Of a stretch of 64,000 nucleotides of DNA, positions 18,150 through 26,154 are shown piece after piece. The position numbers and the translations under genes are program-made. The stretch covers positions 4,588,001 through 4,652,000 of the forward strand of contig NZ_CP064266.1 of the NCBI RefSeq assembly GCF_022811845.1, given 5' to 3'. Position 1 is the first letter of the stretch; the number at the start of each line of letters is the position of its first letter. This DNA is from Bacillus pseudomycoides. GTDB lineage: Bacteria > Bacillota > Bacilli > Bacillales > Bacillaceae_G. The notes below the pieces were generated by a model. That model saw nothing but the letters and a program-made list of their open reading frames with translations. It did not search any database and had not been told where the DNA came from.

Positions 18150-18337
18150 ATTTTTATTGCTATGCATATCTACGCTAGAAGAATACTACCTCACCAATCC
18201 TCCTGCTGCAATTGAAATCTAGCTTGTAGAATTAACACCTGTTTGTGGTAACCATCCAGATTTTGATTCACTCTCTTTCTTAGACTGTGGTTGCTCTTTC
18301 GATAATATTTTTCTTCTAGCTTTTATGTTTATCATTT
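18150..18337 (-). pseudogene. LPXTG cell-wall anchor remnant
   Basis: On the minus strand a frame with ATG at about 18337 runs KEQPQSKKESESKSGW, then LPQTG (18238-18252), VNSTS, a stop, then ISIAAGGLV and, after a frame slip, a degraded hydrophobic and Arg/Lys tail. That order (spacer, LPXTG, hydrophobic stretch, charged tail) is a sortase sorting signal. No surface domain is left. Confidence 0.6.
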
Positions 18338-18366
18338 AAATAGCCTTTTTAATTTTAAAAAGATAA

Positions 18367-18690
18367 ATGTTTAATAATACGCTAGAATTATACATAAAGC
18401 ATCCGTTTCTACAACATAGCTTTGAAGAATTTGAAACTTTAAAAGATCTTCGGGATTTCCTATATTTATATGCAAAGCTCCCGGTAAAACCAGAAACAAA
18501 TCAAAAGTTGCTTTCAACTATGTTAGCTGCTGTTAAACAATCAAAGGATAAAAAGGCATTTATCGAAGAGCTAAATAATTACAATAAAATGCATGGGTTA
18601 CTGGATGGAACATACGACTCTTTCATTGTCAACTACGATATGTATGTTGAGAATAAATCAAGGAGTCTATCACCATCTGTACATTCTTAA
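18367..18690 (+). CDS. Hypothetical protein, 107 aa
   Basis: A soluble, helix-rich, charged protein (FEEFETLKDLRDFLYLYAKL) that I do not recognise. The RBS is weak (AAAAAGATAA) and the gene sits in a decay zone next to an LPXTG remnant, so it may itself be a fragment. No partner gene is evident. Confidence 0.4.
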   Translation: MFNNTLELYIKHPFLQHSFEEFETLKDLRDFLYLYAKLPVKPETNQKLLSTMLAAVKQSKDKKAFIEELNNYNKMHGLLDGTYDSFIVNYDMYVENKSRSLSPSVHS

Positions 18691-18710
18691 AATACAATTT
18701 CATATCAAAA

Positions 18711-18744
18711 GGCTCTTGAATTTTGGTAATTCAGTTCAAGAACC
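18711..18744 (-). terminator. Terminator of the beta-roll protein gene
   Basis: GGTTCTTGAA pairs with TTCAAGAGCC on the minus strand and is followed by TTTT. It starts right at the stop codon of the gene at 18745. Confidence 0.65.
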
Positions 18745-19203
18745 TCATATTTTATTTTTCCAATACAAATCTTCTATATGGGATGATCTTCCATTGGCGA
18801 TGGTTAGTTCCCCTTCTGCATGGGAGGATCTTCCGCTGGCGGTAGTACGGATTCCTTCTGCATGGGCAGCTGTTCCACTGGCTAAAGTACTTTCTCCTTC
18901 TGCATGGGCAGCGGATCCGTTGGCAGTGGTATTATTTCCTTCTGTATGGGAAGTGAATCCACGGGAGCTTGTAAAGGATCCTTCCGCATGGGAAGCGAAT
19001 CCGCTGGCAGTGGTATTGCTTCCTTCTGCATGGGAAGCGAATCCACTAGCAGTGCTGGTTCCTTCTTCTACGGCACATCCTATTTCAGGGTCAACTCGAA
19101 TGCAACCATTACAACAAGGCGTTATAGCGGAAACCCCTATTTCTTTATTCTGATTTTCTTCACCTTGGTTTTCACAAGGATTCATTTCGTTTTGATCCGA
19201 CAT
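18745..19203 (-). CDS. Surface/spore-type protein with seven 14-aa SHAEG (YadA-head-like) repeats
   Basis: 152 aa. Residues 1-47 are polar with four or five Cys (CCNGC). Residues 48-145 are seven tandem 14-aa repeats with consensus xxTTASGxASHAEG, the left-handed beta-roll repeat of YadA-type heads, also found before Peptidase_G2 domains in Bacillus proteins. Only seven C-terminal residues follow, so there is no autoproteolytic or anchor domain. At the DNA level the repeats have a 42-bp period. No signal peptide is seen, so delivery might be via the forming spore surface; that is inference. Its own terminator follows at once. Confidence 0.75.
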   Translation of the reverse strand: MSDQNEMNPCENQGEENQNKEIGVSAITPCCNGCIRVDPEIGCAVEEGTSTASGFASHAEGSNTTASGFASHAEGSFTSSRGFTSHTEGNNTTANGSAAHAEGESTLASGTAAHAEGIRTTASGRSSHAEGELTIANGRSSHIEDLYWKNKI

Positions 19204-19627
19204 AAAATCCCCCTCTTTTTGATATATTTTCTACATAGATCATAGAATCATATAGCTAATGTATATAAATATGTATTTCGAAATCTATTTGAAAGGGACA
19301 AAAGTTTTTTTTCAAAAAAATCAGCTTCTAACTAATAGATTAATTTTTTAATGTATTGGCTGAGGGAAGTGAGTTGTTTTAAAAGGGGTATCGTCGTCAT
19401 CTTAAGAAAACGAACGATTCTTACAATCTCTCTTTGTTCAAATAAAGTTCAATTGTTTTATATAATTAAATATCCTATAATTATGATGAAACTAAAAACC
19501 TTTGATTTGTTATACCCTGACTCCTGGACAACTAGGAGTTTTTGCTATATAACGATCATGATTTGAAAATACAATAGGAATTTACTAATCAAAATCAACA
19601 TTAGAATTCTACTTCAGGAGGTATATA
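19204..19627. other. 424-bp intergenic region with a small plus-strand hairpin
   Basis: No credible gene. ACTCCT-N8-AGGAGT followed by TTTT (19520-19543) is terminator-like on the plus strand, but no gene ends into it. It could end a short untranslated transcript or lie in the leader of the DUF2871 gene. Confidence 0.4.
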
Positions 19628-20026
19628 ATGAAAAAATTATATTATGCATCGTTCGTATATTTAATTATTGGTTTATTATCAGGTGTATTCGCTAGAGAAT
19701 ATGCAAAATCAAAGGGCATTCTAGGCTCTACTCTGTTAAATCTTTTACATACACATACGCTAGTACTTGGATTTTTATTCTTTTTAATTGCCTTAGCATT
19801 AGCAAAATCATTTTCATTTCATAAAGTGAAGGGTTTTAATATGTGGTTCATCGCCCATAATATTGGATTAATTTTAACACTTTCTTCACTGGCAACTCGA
19901 GGACTTCTTCAACTAAATGGAGCTGATTTCAAAGGATTAACCTATATCATTGGAATCTCGCATTCTCTCATTGGTTTTACCCTAGTTTGGTTTATGATTC
20001 TATTAAAAAAATCATTCAAAATGTAG
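19628..20026 (+). CDS. DUF2871 integral membrane protein
   Basis: 132 aa with four TM helices (about 5-24, 40-60, 75-95, 105-128). The first ends GVFAREYAK, and LLHTHTLVLGFLFFL and ISHSLIGFTLVWF carry conserved His residues in or near the membrane, which fits the DUF2871 family. Function unknown. RBS AGGAGG is ideal. Monocistronic, with a terminator at 20050-20105. Confidence 0.8.
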   Translation: MKKLYYASFVYLIIGLLSGVFAREYAKSKGILGSTLLNLLHTHTLVLGFLFFLIALALAKSFSFHKVKGFNMWFIAHNIGLILTLSSLATRGLLQLNGADFKGLTYIIGISHSLIGFTLVWFMILLKKSFKM

Positions 20027-20049
20027 TGTGTAACAAAATCAAAAAATAG

Positions 20050-20105
20050 AAAGAGGCTGCCCTAAAAGTTCTTTAAAAACAACCTTTTGAAGACAGCCTC
20101 TTTTC
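20050..20105. terminator. Terminator after the DUF2871 gene
   Basis: GAGGCTG (20053-20059) pairs with CAGCCTC (20094-20100) at the base of a longer imperfect hairpin with an inner AAAAG/CTTTT pairing, followed by TTTTCT. Confidence 0.65.
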
Positions 20106-20124
20106 TATATTGATGCTATATGGA

Positions 20125-20333
20125 TTATTCCCCTATTTCAGCGAATTTCTTAATCCGTTCACCAATCTCATCACGTACTCTTTGGAATACAGACCATTCT
20201 TGCCCTGCTGAATCATCAAATCCCCAGTGAACACGTTTTACATGCGTGGTGTCGCTGGACATACATCATTTGCATGACCGCAAAGTGTGACAACAAGATC
20301 CGCGTTATCTAAAATATTATCTTAATTCGATCA
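20125..20333 (-). pseudogene. arsC: Arsenate reductase (thioredoxin type) C-terminal remnant
   Basis: The minus strand reads DNILDNADLVVTLCGHANDVCPATP, which includes both redox Cys of the C-terminal loop. One base is then missing (about 20252), after which the true frame resumes HVKRVHWGFDD...GQEWSVFQRVRDEIGERI to a TAA. The P-loop half with the catalytic N-terminal Cys is absent, so it cannot reduce arsenate. No other ars gene is near, apart from the more distant ArsB/NhaD-type transporter. Confidence 0.85.
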
Positions 20334-20519
20334 TAAAACAACAAAACAAACACCTCGATTGCTTTATGTTAATACCTATAGGAGGGTATGAATTAACATT
20401 AATTTTTCATTGCTTCTATTTACAAAGATTAACATATATTATGAGTTTTTATATAAAAAACCTACTAATCAAATAGTAGGCCCTTAGTTTCATTCTCATA
20501 ATCCGTCTACAAAGCATCT

Positions 20520-20780
20520 TTATTTTTCTGGCGTAAACCACACAATCTGCTGAATTCGTACAAATACCGGCACTTCTTTTTCTTCTAATACAAGATGGTC
20601 TGGCTTCACACTTCTCAAAGTTCCATTTACACTTCCCCGAATTGTTTCCACTACAATTCTTTTCCCAACGATAGATTGCAATGTTTGTACAACATATGGA
20701 TCAACAAGTGCAACTACCTCACCACTTAATTCATAACCATCTCGAAAATAACCGAACACCTCCTCATATGAATCGTACAT
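20520..20780 (-). CDS. yuzF: YuzF-like DUF2642 protein
   Basis: The start is set at ATG 20780, five bases after AGAGGTGG; the in-frame GTG three codons earlier overlaps that RBS. 86 aa: a short N-terminal segment, then a small beta-rich DUF2642 (Sm-like) domain: LQSIVGKRIVVETIRGSVNGTLRSVKPDHLVL. DUF2642 proteins in Bacillus include spore-coat-associated ones. Single gene. Confidence 0.75.
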   Translation of the reverse strand: MYDSYEEVFGYFRDGYELSGEVVALVDPYVVQTLQSIVGKRIVVETIRGSVNGTLRSVKPDHLVLEEKEVPVFVRIQQIVWFTPEK

Positions 20781-20850
20781 CGTTGCCACCTCTTTTCAAG
20801 ATTTGCTGTAGTGTATGTGGCGTGCACTCAGGAAGTGCCTATCTAACAGA

Positions 20851-20882
20851 AAAAGCGACGCCACAATGTGACATCGCTTTTG
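20851..20882 (-). terminator. Terminator of the bshB2-yojF operon
   Basis: On the minus strand AAAGCGATGTCAC pairs with GTGGCGTCGCTTT around an ATT loop and is followed by a T-tract (TTTTTCT). Confidence 0.7.
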
Positions 20883-20915
20883 TATGTAAAGAAGACTAGA
20901 AGAAAATCTTCTAAC

Positions 20916-21578
20916 CTACTCCCATTTATAAGTCCAAAATTGTTCAATTTGTAACCATTTTAATGTTGCCGCATCTTTGTTTTGCAGTTTTACTTCCGTT
21001 TCTTCTAACATCGCTTCTGTTTGAGAACGATGTGCACGTAAAGCTTCTAATTTTTGCTCGAACGCTTCACTAATATTGTTAACAACATCTGGTTCTCCTA
21101 ATACTTCTTCACGATTTTTTGTAATCGCAACTGCATGAATGACTGGGCGCGTTTCTTTTGGCATACGTGATACAGCGCGAACTGTAGCACGACCAAATGC
21201 ATCGTGGTCTGGATGAACACCGTGCTCTGGATAGAATGTAATGATTCGTGATGGCTGCACATCGCGAATTACCGTTTCAATTTTATCTGCTACAAAATCT
21301 ACATCTTCAAATTCTAATGTTTTATCGTGGAAACCAAGCATTCTTAAATCTTCAATGCCCATTGCTTCGCACGCATCTTTTAATTCCTTTTCACGGATAT
21401 TTGGAATCGTTTCGCGATTAGCAAAAACGTTCTTACCCATATTGCGTCCCATTTGTCCAAGCGTCCCGCACGCATAAGTTACAGGTACTCCTTGCTTTCT
21501 TAATAAACTAATTGTTCCTCCCGCCGCAAATGATTCATCATCTGGATGCGGAAATACAACAAGCACATGTCTTTCCAT
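20916..21578 (-). CDS. bshB2: Bacillithiol biosynthesis deacetylase BshB2
   Basis: 220 aa, LmbE/PIG-L fold zinc hydrolase. It removes the acetyl group from GlcNAc-malate in bacillithiol synthesis and can act in bacillithiol-conjugate breakdown. FPHPDDE (residues 10-16) gives the first zinc ligands and catalytic Asp, and HGVHPDHDA gives the third His. It lies 15 bp after yojF on the same strand, as in B. subtilis yojF-yojG. Strong RBS AAGGAGGGG. Confidence 0.93.
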   Translation of the reverse strand: MERHVLVVFPHPDDESFAAGGTISLLRKQGVPVTYACGTLGQMGRNMGKNVFANRETIPNIREKELKDACEAMGIEDLRMLGFHDKTLEFEDVDFVADKIETVIRDVQPSRIITFYPEHGVHPDHDAFGRATVRAVSRMPKETRPVIHAVAITKNREEVLGEPDVVNNISEAFEQKLEALRAHRSQTEAMLEETEVKLQNKDAATLKWLQIEQFWTYKWE

Positions 21579-21593
21579 ACTTTCCCCTCCTTT

Positions 21594-21944
21594 TTATTTA
21601 AATGGTGTTAAACTTAACTCAAGTGCTACAGCTAAGCGCCCTTTATTATCATGTCCCGCTAGTAACAGACGATCTTGCTCATCTACTTCCCAATGCGTAA
21701 TACCTTCAGCATATACCCAGCCGTGATCCATTTTGAGACCAACTCGGTATGGATTTGTTCCTGTTATTTTCCCCCGTTCAAAACGAATAATCGCATTTCG
21801 AATGAACGCTCCGACTGTCATCATTTTTTCATTAAAATGTGAAGCGTATGCTCCATTTGTCGTTTCTAAATGAATATATACATCTTTATTTACAAAACGT
21901 TCGATTTCATGTTGAATAACAGCACTATCTTTTACTATTTCCAT
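21594..21944 (-). CDS. yojF: YojF-family protein (DUF1806)
   Basis: 116 aa small soluble protein, recognised from the motif set YIHLETTNGAYASHFNEKMMTVGAFIRNA and GLKMDHGWVYAEGITHWEV, and from its place directly upstream of bshB2, where it also sits in B. subtilis. Function unknown but linked by synteny to bacillithiol metabolism. RBS AAAGAGGTG. Confidence 0.88.
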   Translation of the reverse strand: MEIVKDSAVIQHEIERFVNKDVYIHLETTNGAYASHFNEKMMTVGAFIRNAIIRFERGKITGTNPYRVGLKMDHGWVYAEGITHWEVDEQDRLLLAGHDNKGRLAVALELSLTPFK

Positions 21945-22009
21945 CGGATTTCACCTCTTTAAACCATTTTACGCAAAAATAATGTAAATTGCTATCTCTA
22001 TATTAGAGG

Positions 22010-22050
22010 ACAAAGTTCACTTTGCATAATAATTTGCACTTTGTTTTTTT
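22010..22050 (+). terminator. Terminator-like hairpin in the leader of the ArsB/NhaD transporter gene
   Basis: ACAAAGT (22010-22016) pairs with ACTTTGT (22038-22044), followed by TTTTTTATTTTTT. It lies between two divergent genes, 140 bp before the transporter start, so no upstream plus-strand gene needs it. An attenuator in the leader is possible. Confidence 0.45.
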
Positions 22051-22189
22051 ATTTTTTATATAGTGTATGAAATTTCATTATTCCCTCACTGACCGTAAAT
22101 AGTTTTCTTTCTTTTTTGAATTTGCTACAATAGAATTTATGCAGAGGGATATTTTTCGACAATTTAATACATATTTTAAAGAAGGTGAC

Positions 22190-23518
22190 ATGTTGGAACA
22201 TTCAGCACATGAAGTAGCAAATTGGCAATATTATTTTGCGATCGCCGTATTTTTAGTAACATACGGATTTATTATTTCTGAGAAATTGAACCGTGCGGTA
22301 ATTGCACTGTTCGGTGCTGCCATGATGATTATTTTTGGCATTGTAGACTTACATACTGCCTTTACATCACATATCCAATGGGAAACGATCACTCTTTTAA
22401 TTGGAATGATGATTCTCGTACATATTACGAGCCAATCTGGTGTATTCGAATATGTAGCTATAAAAGCAGCAAAAGCAGCCGGTGGAAAGCCTATTCGAAT
22501 TTTATTATTTTTATCCCTATTAACCGCGGTCGGTTCTGCATTTTTAGATAACGTAACAACCGTTTTATTAGTCGTTCCTGTTACACTATCTATTACACGA
22601 ATTTTAAAGGTACAACCTGTTCCCTATTTGATTTCGGAAGTATTATTTTCCAATATTGGTGGTACCGCAACACTAATTGGTGATCCTCCAAACATAATGA
22701 TTGGATCTGCTAATAAACACCTAGATTTTAATACCTTTTTACTCAATTTAACACCAATTGTACTTATTATTTCCATTGTTACATTAGGCATTATTTATCT
22801 TATGTATCGTAACAAATTAAAAACAACACCTGAACAAATTGCCAAGCTTATGGCACTAAATGAAAAAGACTATATTCGTGACCGAAGCTTGCTCCTAAAA
22901 TCTCTTTCCATTTTAGGATTGACAATTCTCGGGTTTGTTCTTCATTCGATTATTCATGTAGATGCGGCAGTTATCGCGATGACTGGTGCAACACTCCTCA
23001 TGTTAATTGGTGTAAAACAACATGAATTAGAAGATGTATTTGCTCATGTAGAATGGGTAACGATTTTCTTCTTCGCTGGATTATTTGTTCTTGTTGGCGG
23101 CTTAATTGATATCGGACTTATTTCATCTCTAGCAAAAGAAGTAATTGATGTAACGAATGGCGATATTGGTTTTGCAGCGATTCTTATCTTATGGGTATCA
23201 GGGGCTGCGTCAGCTACTATTGATAATATTCCATTTGTCGCAACAATGATTCCGCTTATTCAAGATTTAGCATCAGGACTTGGACTTTCCGCTGATTCTC
23301 CCCAGATTGAAGTGCTATGGTGGGCATTATCACTTGGCGCTTGCTTAGGTGGAAACGGAACACTCATCGGCGCATCAGCAAACGTAGTTGTTGCAGGTAT
23401 TGCAAACCGAGAAGGACATGGATTCTCATATCTTGATTTCTTAAAAATTGGCTTACCGTTAACAATCATTGCATTATTATTATCACATGCTTATATATAT
23501 TTACGTTATTTAATGTAA
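22190..23518 (+). CDS. ArsB/NhaD-family ion transporter
   Basis: The start is taken at ATG 22190, with GAAGGTGAC upstream, giving 442 aa. About eleven TM helices. Family signatures: SAFLDNVTTVLL with the buried Asp-Asn, the mirrored ATIDNIPFVATMIP in the second half, and GGTATLIGDPPNIMIG and GGNGTLIGASANVV, the two inverted-repeat substrate loops. The IT superfamily includes Na+/H+ antiporters, arsenite pumps and anion carriers; the substrate is undetermined. The arsC remnant 2 kb away is too degraded to argue for arsenite. Its stop touches the IS1182-derived element. Confidence 0.88.
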   Translation: MLEHSAHEVANWQYYFAIAVFLVTYGFIISEKLNRAVIALFGAAMMIIFGIVDLHTAFTSHIQWETITLLIGMMILVHITSQSGVFEYVAIKAAKAAGGKPIRILLFLSLLTAVGSAFLDNVTTVLLVVPVTLSITRILKVQPVPYLISEVLFSNIGGTATLIGDPPNIMIGSANKHLDFNTFLLNLTPIVLIISIVTLGIIYLMYRNKLKTTPEQIAKLMALNEKDYIRDRSLLLKSLSILGLTILGFVLHSIIHVDAAVIAMTGATLLMLIGVKQHELEDVFAHVEWVTIFFFAGLFVLVGGLIDIGLISSLAKEVIDVTNGDIGFAAILILWVSGAASATIDNIPFVATMIPLIQDLASGLGLSADSPQIEVLWWALSLGACLGGNGTLIGASANVVVAGIANREGHGFSYLDFLKIGLPLTIIALLLSHAYIYLRYLM

Positions 23519-23938
23519 AAAAGTTTGCAGCAATATGCGAGGGCACTGGAAAACGTAAGTTTTTCAGTGCCCTCCAATGATGTGAAACGAAAAAAGGTAA
23601 CTTTCCGTTCAAAATTGAACGGAAAGTCACCTTTTTCTTATGCTTTTTTTACTTCTTTTCCTTTATTAAGGTCATGATTCGTTTTAAAACAAAAGAAAAA
23701 TCAACCATTTCATTGAATTGACGAAGCATATTATCTTTTGGCACGACGATATCGTAAATTGCCATGAATGGACTAAGGTTTAGAGATTGTTGTTTTACAA
23801 TCATTCGAGACACCACCTAGAATTAGTACAACTATTATACATAAAAAAAGTGAAAGCTTCCTCGATAAAATCGAGGAAGCTTTCACTTTTTTATAAGGAG
23901 GACTTTTTCAGTGCCCTCGCAATATGCTGCAAACCTTT
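23517..23938. mobile_element. Miniature element derived from an IS1182-family insertion sequence
   Basis: Terminal inverted repeats of about 33 bp: GTTTGCAGCAATATGCGAGG at 23523 mirrors the right end GCAATATGCTGCAAACC at 23919, each followed inward by the GGGCACTG/CAGTGCCC part. Inside are three hairpins: GAGGGCACTG/CAGTGCCCTC (23539-23575), AACTTTCCGTTC/GAACGGAAAGT (about 23600-23630), and a perfect one, AGCTTCCTCGAT/ATCGAGGAAGCT (about 23854-23884). A truncated transposase start lies between. It sits exactly between two convergent stop codons. Confidence 0.7.
23643..23804 (-). pseudogene. IS1182-family transposase, N-terminal remnant
   Basis: ATG 23804 begins MIVKQQSLNLSPFMAIYDIV, then VPKDNMLRQFNEMVDFSF, the usual IS1182 transposase start. 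After residue 37 the sequence no longer fits and a stop comes at about codon 54. The catalytic domain is gone, so movement would need a helper in trans. Confidence 0.7.
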
Positions 23939-23942
23939 TTCG

Positions 23943-24170
23943 TTACCAAAATATCCCGATAATTGCAAGTGCCCCTAAAATCATACCGCCAATTTGTCCA
24001 ACAACTCCCGGTGACAATTGAACTCCTTTTTTGACTTCAACAACCGGGCGTTCATGCCTTAGCTGTTGAACCTCACTCTGTAGTTGATGCACACTACCAT
24101 GCAATTCTTTTACAAGTTCTTTTAACTCAACTATCTCTTCATTAACTGGTTTTGGTTTTTCTAAATTCAT
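23943..24170 (-). CDS. 75-aa coiled-coil protein with a C-terminal membrane anchor
   Basis: Residues 8-40 form a strong heptad coiled coil (EEIVELKELVKELHGSVHQL), then a short linker with VVEVKKG, and a C-terminal TM segment (GGMILGALAIIGIFW). Looks like a tail-anchored small membrane protein; family unknown. RBS AAGGAGT. Its stop touches the right end of the IS1182-derived element, which may now supply its terminator. Confidence 0.65.
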   Translation of the reverse strand: MNLEKPKPVNEEIVELKELVKELHGSVHQLQSEVQQLRHERPVVEVKKGVQLSPGVVGQIGGMILGALAIIGIFW

Positions 24171-24358
24171 ATGACATGACTCCTTATTTCAATCCATATG
24201 TTGTAAAATTTCGCCAGTTGTTATTCTTTTTCCTGCAAATTACATATACATTATTAAATATGCACATAGTAAAGTTTTCACTCTTAATAAATATTCATAT
24301 TTTAATTTAATATGTTACAACGTTATTGGAGATTACCCTCTATTATTATCTATATAAA

Positions 24359-24919
24359 TTAATTTCGAGTCTTTACCCATTCACTTCGCAATATCCCCAT
24401 TATGATACGATCAAAGCTCTTCCCATCTCGCTGAACAGCTTCTCTCATACACCCCTCCACCTTAAATCCAACCTTTTTATATACTTCAATTGCCGATTTA
24501 TTATATGAAATAACATCGAGACCTACACGATGTAAGTTTAATTCGTAAAAAGCATATTTTAGAATAAGGCGTAATCCTTCCGTACCATATCCCTTACCCC
24601 TATAATTCTTATCACCTATACCAATTGCTAGCAAGCCAGCTCTATTATTCCACTCTATGCTATGAAGTGCCACAAAGCCAATTAAACTATCATCTTGAAT
24701 CGTTCGTAGCATAAAAGAAACACTATTTGACTTTCTCCCTATTAATAGCTCATTTTCCTTTATTTCATGTAAAGATTGCAGAATCGCTATATCTGTATCT
24801 ACATTTCTTAAATACTCACTATCCTCTTGCCAAATAGCCATTTGTTCAATATCTTCAGCTCTGATTGCTGATAACTTAATATTTTCACCTAGAAAAAGAT
24901 TATTCAATTTCGTGTTCAT
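24359..24919 (-). CDS. GNAT acetyltransferase (RimJ/RimL-like)
   Basis: The start is set at ATG 24919 after GGGGGA; 186 aa. The GNAT fold is seen in IGIGDKNYRGKGYGTEGLRL, the acetyl-CoA P-loop (R/Q-x-x-G-x-G/A), and in LDVISYNKSAIEVYKKVGFK near the end. This subgroup acetylates protein N-termini, amino-sugars or antibiotics; the substrate is not evident. Monocistronic. A GGGGATAG...CTATCCCC hairpin (24944-24983) lies in its leader. Confidence 0.85.
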   Translation of the reverse strand: MNTKLNNLFLGENIKLSAIRAEDIEQMAIWQEDSEYLRNVDTDIAILQSLHEIKENELLIGRKSNSVSFMLRTIQDDSLIGFVALHSIEWNNRAGLLAIGIGDKNYRGKGYGTEGLRLILKYAFYELNLHRVGLDVISYNKSAIEVYKKVGFKVEGCMREAVQRDGKSFDRIIMGILRSEWVKTRN

Positions 24920-24943
24920 TTCAAAAATCCCCCTTTTCAATTA

Positions 24944-24983
24944 TGGGGATAGCTCTGTAGTTTATCAGGACTATCTATCCCCT
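24944..24983 (-). promoter_or_regulatory. Leader hairpin upstream of the GNAT gene
   Basis: GGGGATAG and CTATCCCC can pair around a 24-nt loop, ending about 25 nt before the start codon. It is not followed by a T-tract and no riboswitch fold is recognised. The rest of 24984-25252 holds nothing identifiable. Confidence 0.3.
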
Positions 24984-25252
24984 TGTTCCATAGTCTTCAG
25001 TAATGATGGGATATTTACAATAAGCGATAACATTGGCACAGCTCCTTTTCATATGATTACATTCATTTTATACTTTTCGGATTATTCATTCAACTTGCTT
25101 TTTAGTCCTTCCCTTGATGGATGTATGATTAACATTCACTACTTTATCCTTGTATTTTTAACTATTGTCTTTTTATTCTAAAGATTTATAGTATAGTAAG
25201 TTTCCATCCTGTTTTTTCAGAAAACTAACTCACATGTAAGAAAGGAGAAACA

Positions 25253-26023
25253 ATGTTTTATATCAAACAACTTCTTTTCTTTGCCTATCAACAATCTTTA
25301 TCTTGTATTTTCCCTGTCGTTATTTTTATAGCACTCGCTGTTTCGAAATTCATCTCGATTCCAGGACTTTATCGTTATGATTTTATCCTTATCGTATGCC
25401 TTCTTATGCAATACATCATGTACAAAACGAGTATGGAAACAAAAGATGAACTGAAAGTAATTGCTGTTTTTCACCTCATCGGGCTTCTACTAGAAATATA
25501 TAAAGTTCACTTTGGTTCATGGAGTTATCCTGAAGAAGCATATTCAAAAATTTTTGGTGTCCCACTTTATAGCGGATTTATGTATGCTAGTGTTGCTAAT
25601 TATATATGCCAAGCATGGAGAAGGTTGCACCTGCAAATGCATAGGTGGCCTAAGACAATATGGACTATACCACTAGGAGCAATGATTTATTTTAATTTTT
25701 TTACACACCATTTTCTATATGACTTTCGCTGGATTTTAACTGTTCTTTTATTTATTGTCTTTTTTCGTACGTTTGTTCAATTTTCTTTGCAAGAAGTTAC
25801 ATATAAAATACCGCTTGTACTCTCGTTTTTCCTTATTGGATTTTTCATTTGGGTTGCTGAAAACATCGCTACTTTCTTCGGAGCATGGCAATACCCAAAC
25901 CAACGAGAAACGTGGAGCCTTGTTCACATTGGAAAGATTAGTTCATGGTTTTTACTCGTTGTCATTAGCATCATGATTGTCGCTCAGCTTAAACATTTGA
26001 AAGAACATAAAGTGAAACTTTAA
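25253..26023 (+). CDS. DUF817-family integral membrane protein
   Basis: 256 aa, seven or eight TM helices. Motifs GSWSYPEEAYSKIFGVPLYSGFMYASVANYI and, in the second half, IATFFGAWQYPNQRETWSLVHIGKISSW are typical of DUF817, a family of unknown function. RBS AAAGGAG. The last codons and the TAA come from the left end of a bcr1 element (26007 onward), so the C-terminal tail ...HKVKL is repeat-derived. Confidence 0.82.
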   Translation: MFYIKQLLFFAYQQSLSCIFPVVIFIALAVSKFISIPGLYRYDFILIVCLLMQYIMYKTSMETKDELKVIAVFHLIGLLLEIYKVHFGSWSYPEEAYSKIFGVPLYSGFMYASVANYICQAWRRLHLQMHRWPKTIWTIPLGAMIYFNFFTHHFLYDFRWILTVLLFIVFFRTFVQFSLQEVTYKIPLVLSFFLIGFFIWVAENIATFFGAWQYPNQRETWSLVHIGKISSWFLLVVISIMIVAQLKHLKEHKVKL

Positions 26024-26114
26024 TCAGTGGGGGTTTTCTTCATCCCCCACTGATTATTAGTTGAACGAATCGGGCTTTTACGGGCAGTAATACTCCCACA
26101 AATAGCGGGATAAA
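26007..26114 (+). repeat. bcr1 repeat, copy 2 (internally deleted)
   Basis: About 108 bp. The left half is virtually identical to copy 1 (ATAAAGTGAAACTTTAATC, CAGTGGGGG...CCCCCACTG hairpin, GAATCGGGCTTTTACGGGC). The middle 50 bp are missing; it resumes at ACAAATAGCGGGATAAA. It overlaps the 3' end of the DUF817 gene. Confidence 0.85.
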
Positions 26115-26115
26115 A

Positions 26116-26153
26116 ACAAGCCAACTTCCATATAGAAAGTTGGCTTGTTCTAT
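26116..26153. terminator. Bidirectional terminator between DUF817 and LysR genes
   Basis: ACAAGCCAACTT (26116-26127) pairs with AAGTTGGCTTGT (26138-26149), followed by TCTATTTT. Confidence 0.8.
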
Positions 26154-26154
26154 T

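Noticed and set aside
18593..19153. 186-codon frame opposite the SHAEG-repeat gene
   Set aside because: Its apparent repeats are just the antisense reading of the 42-bp repeats; the minus frame has the known beta-roll motif and a good terminator.
20125..23518. Functional arsenic resistance operon (arsC plus ArsB-like transporter)
   Set aside because: arsC is a fragment, the transporter is 2 kb away on the other strand, and no arsR or arsB-specific evidence is seen.
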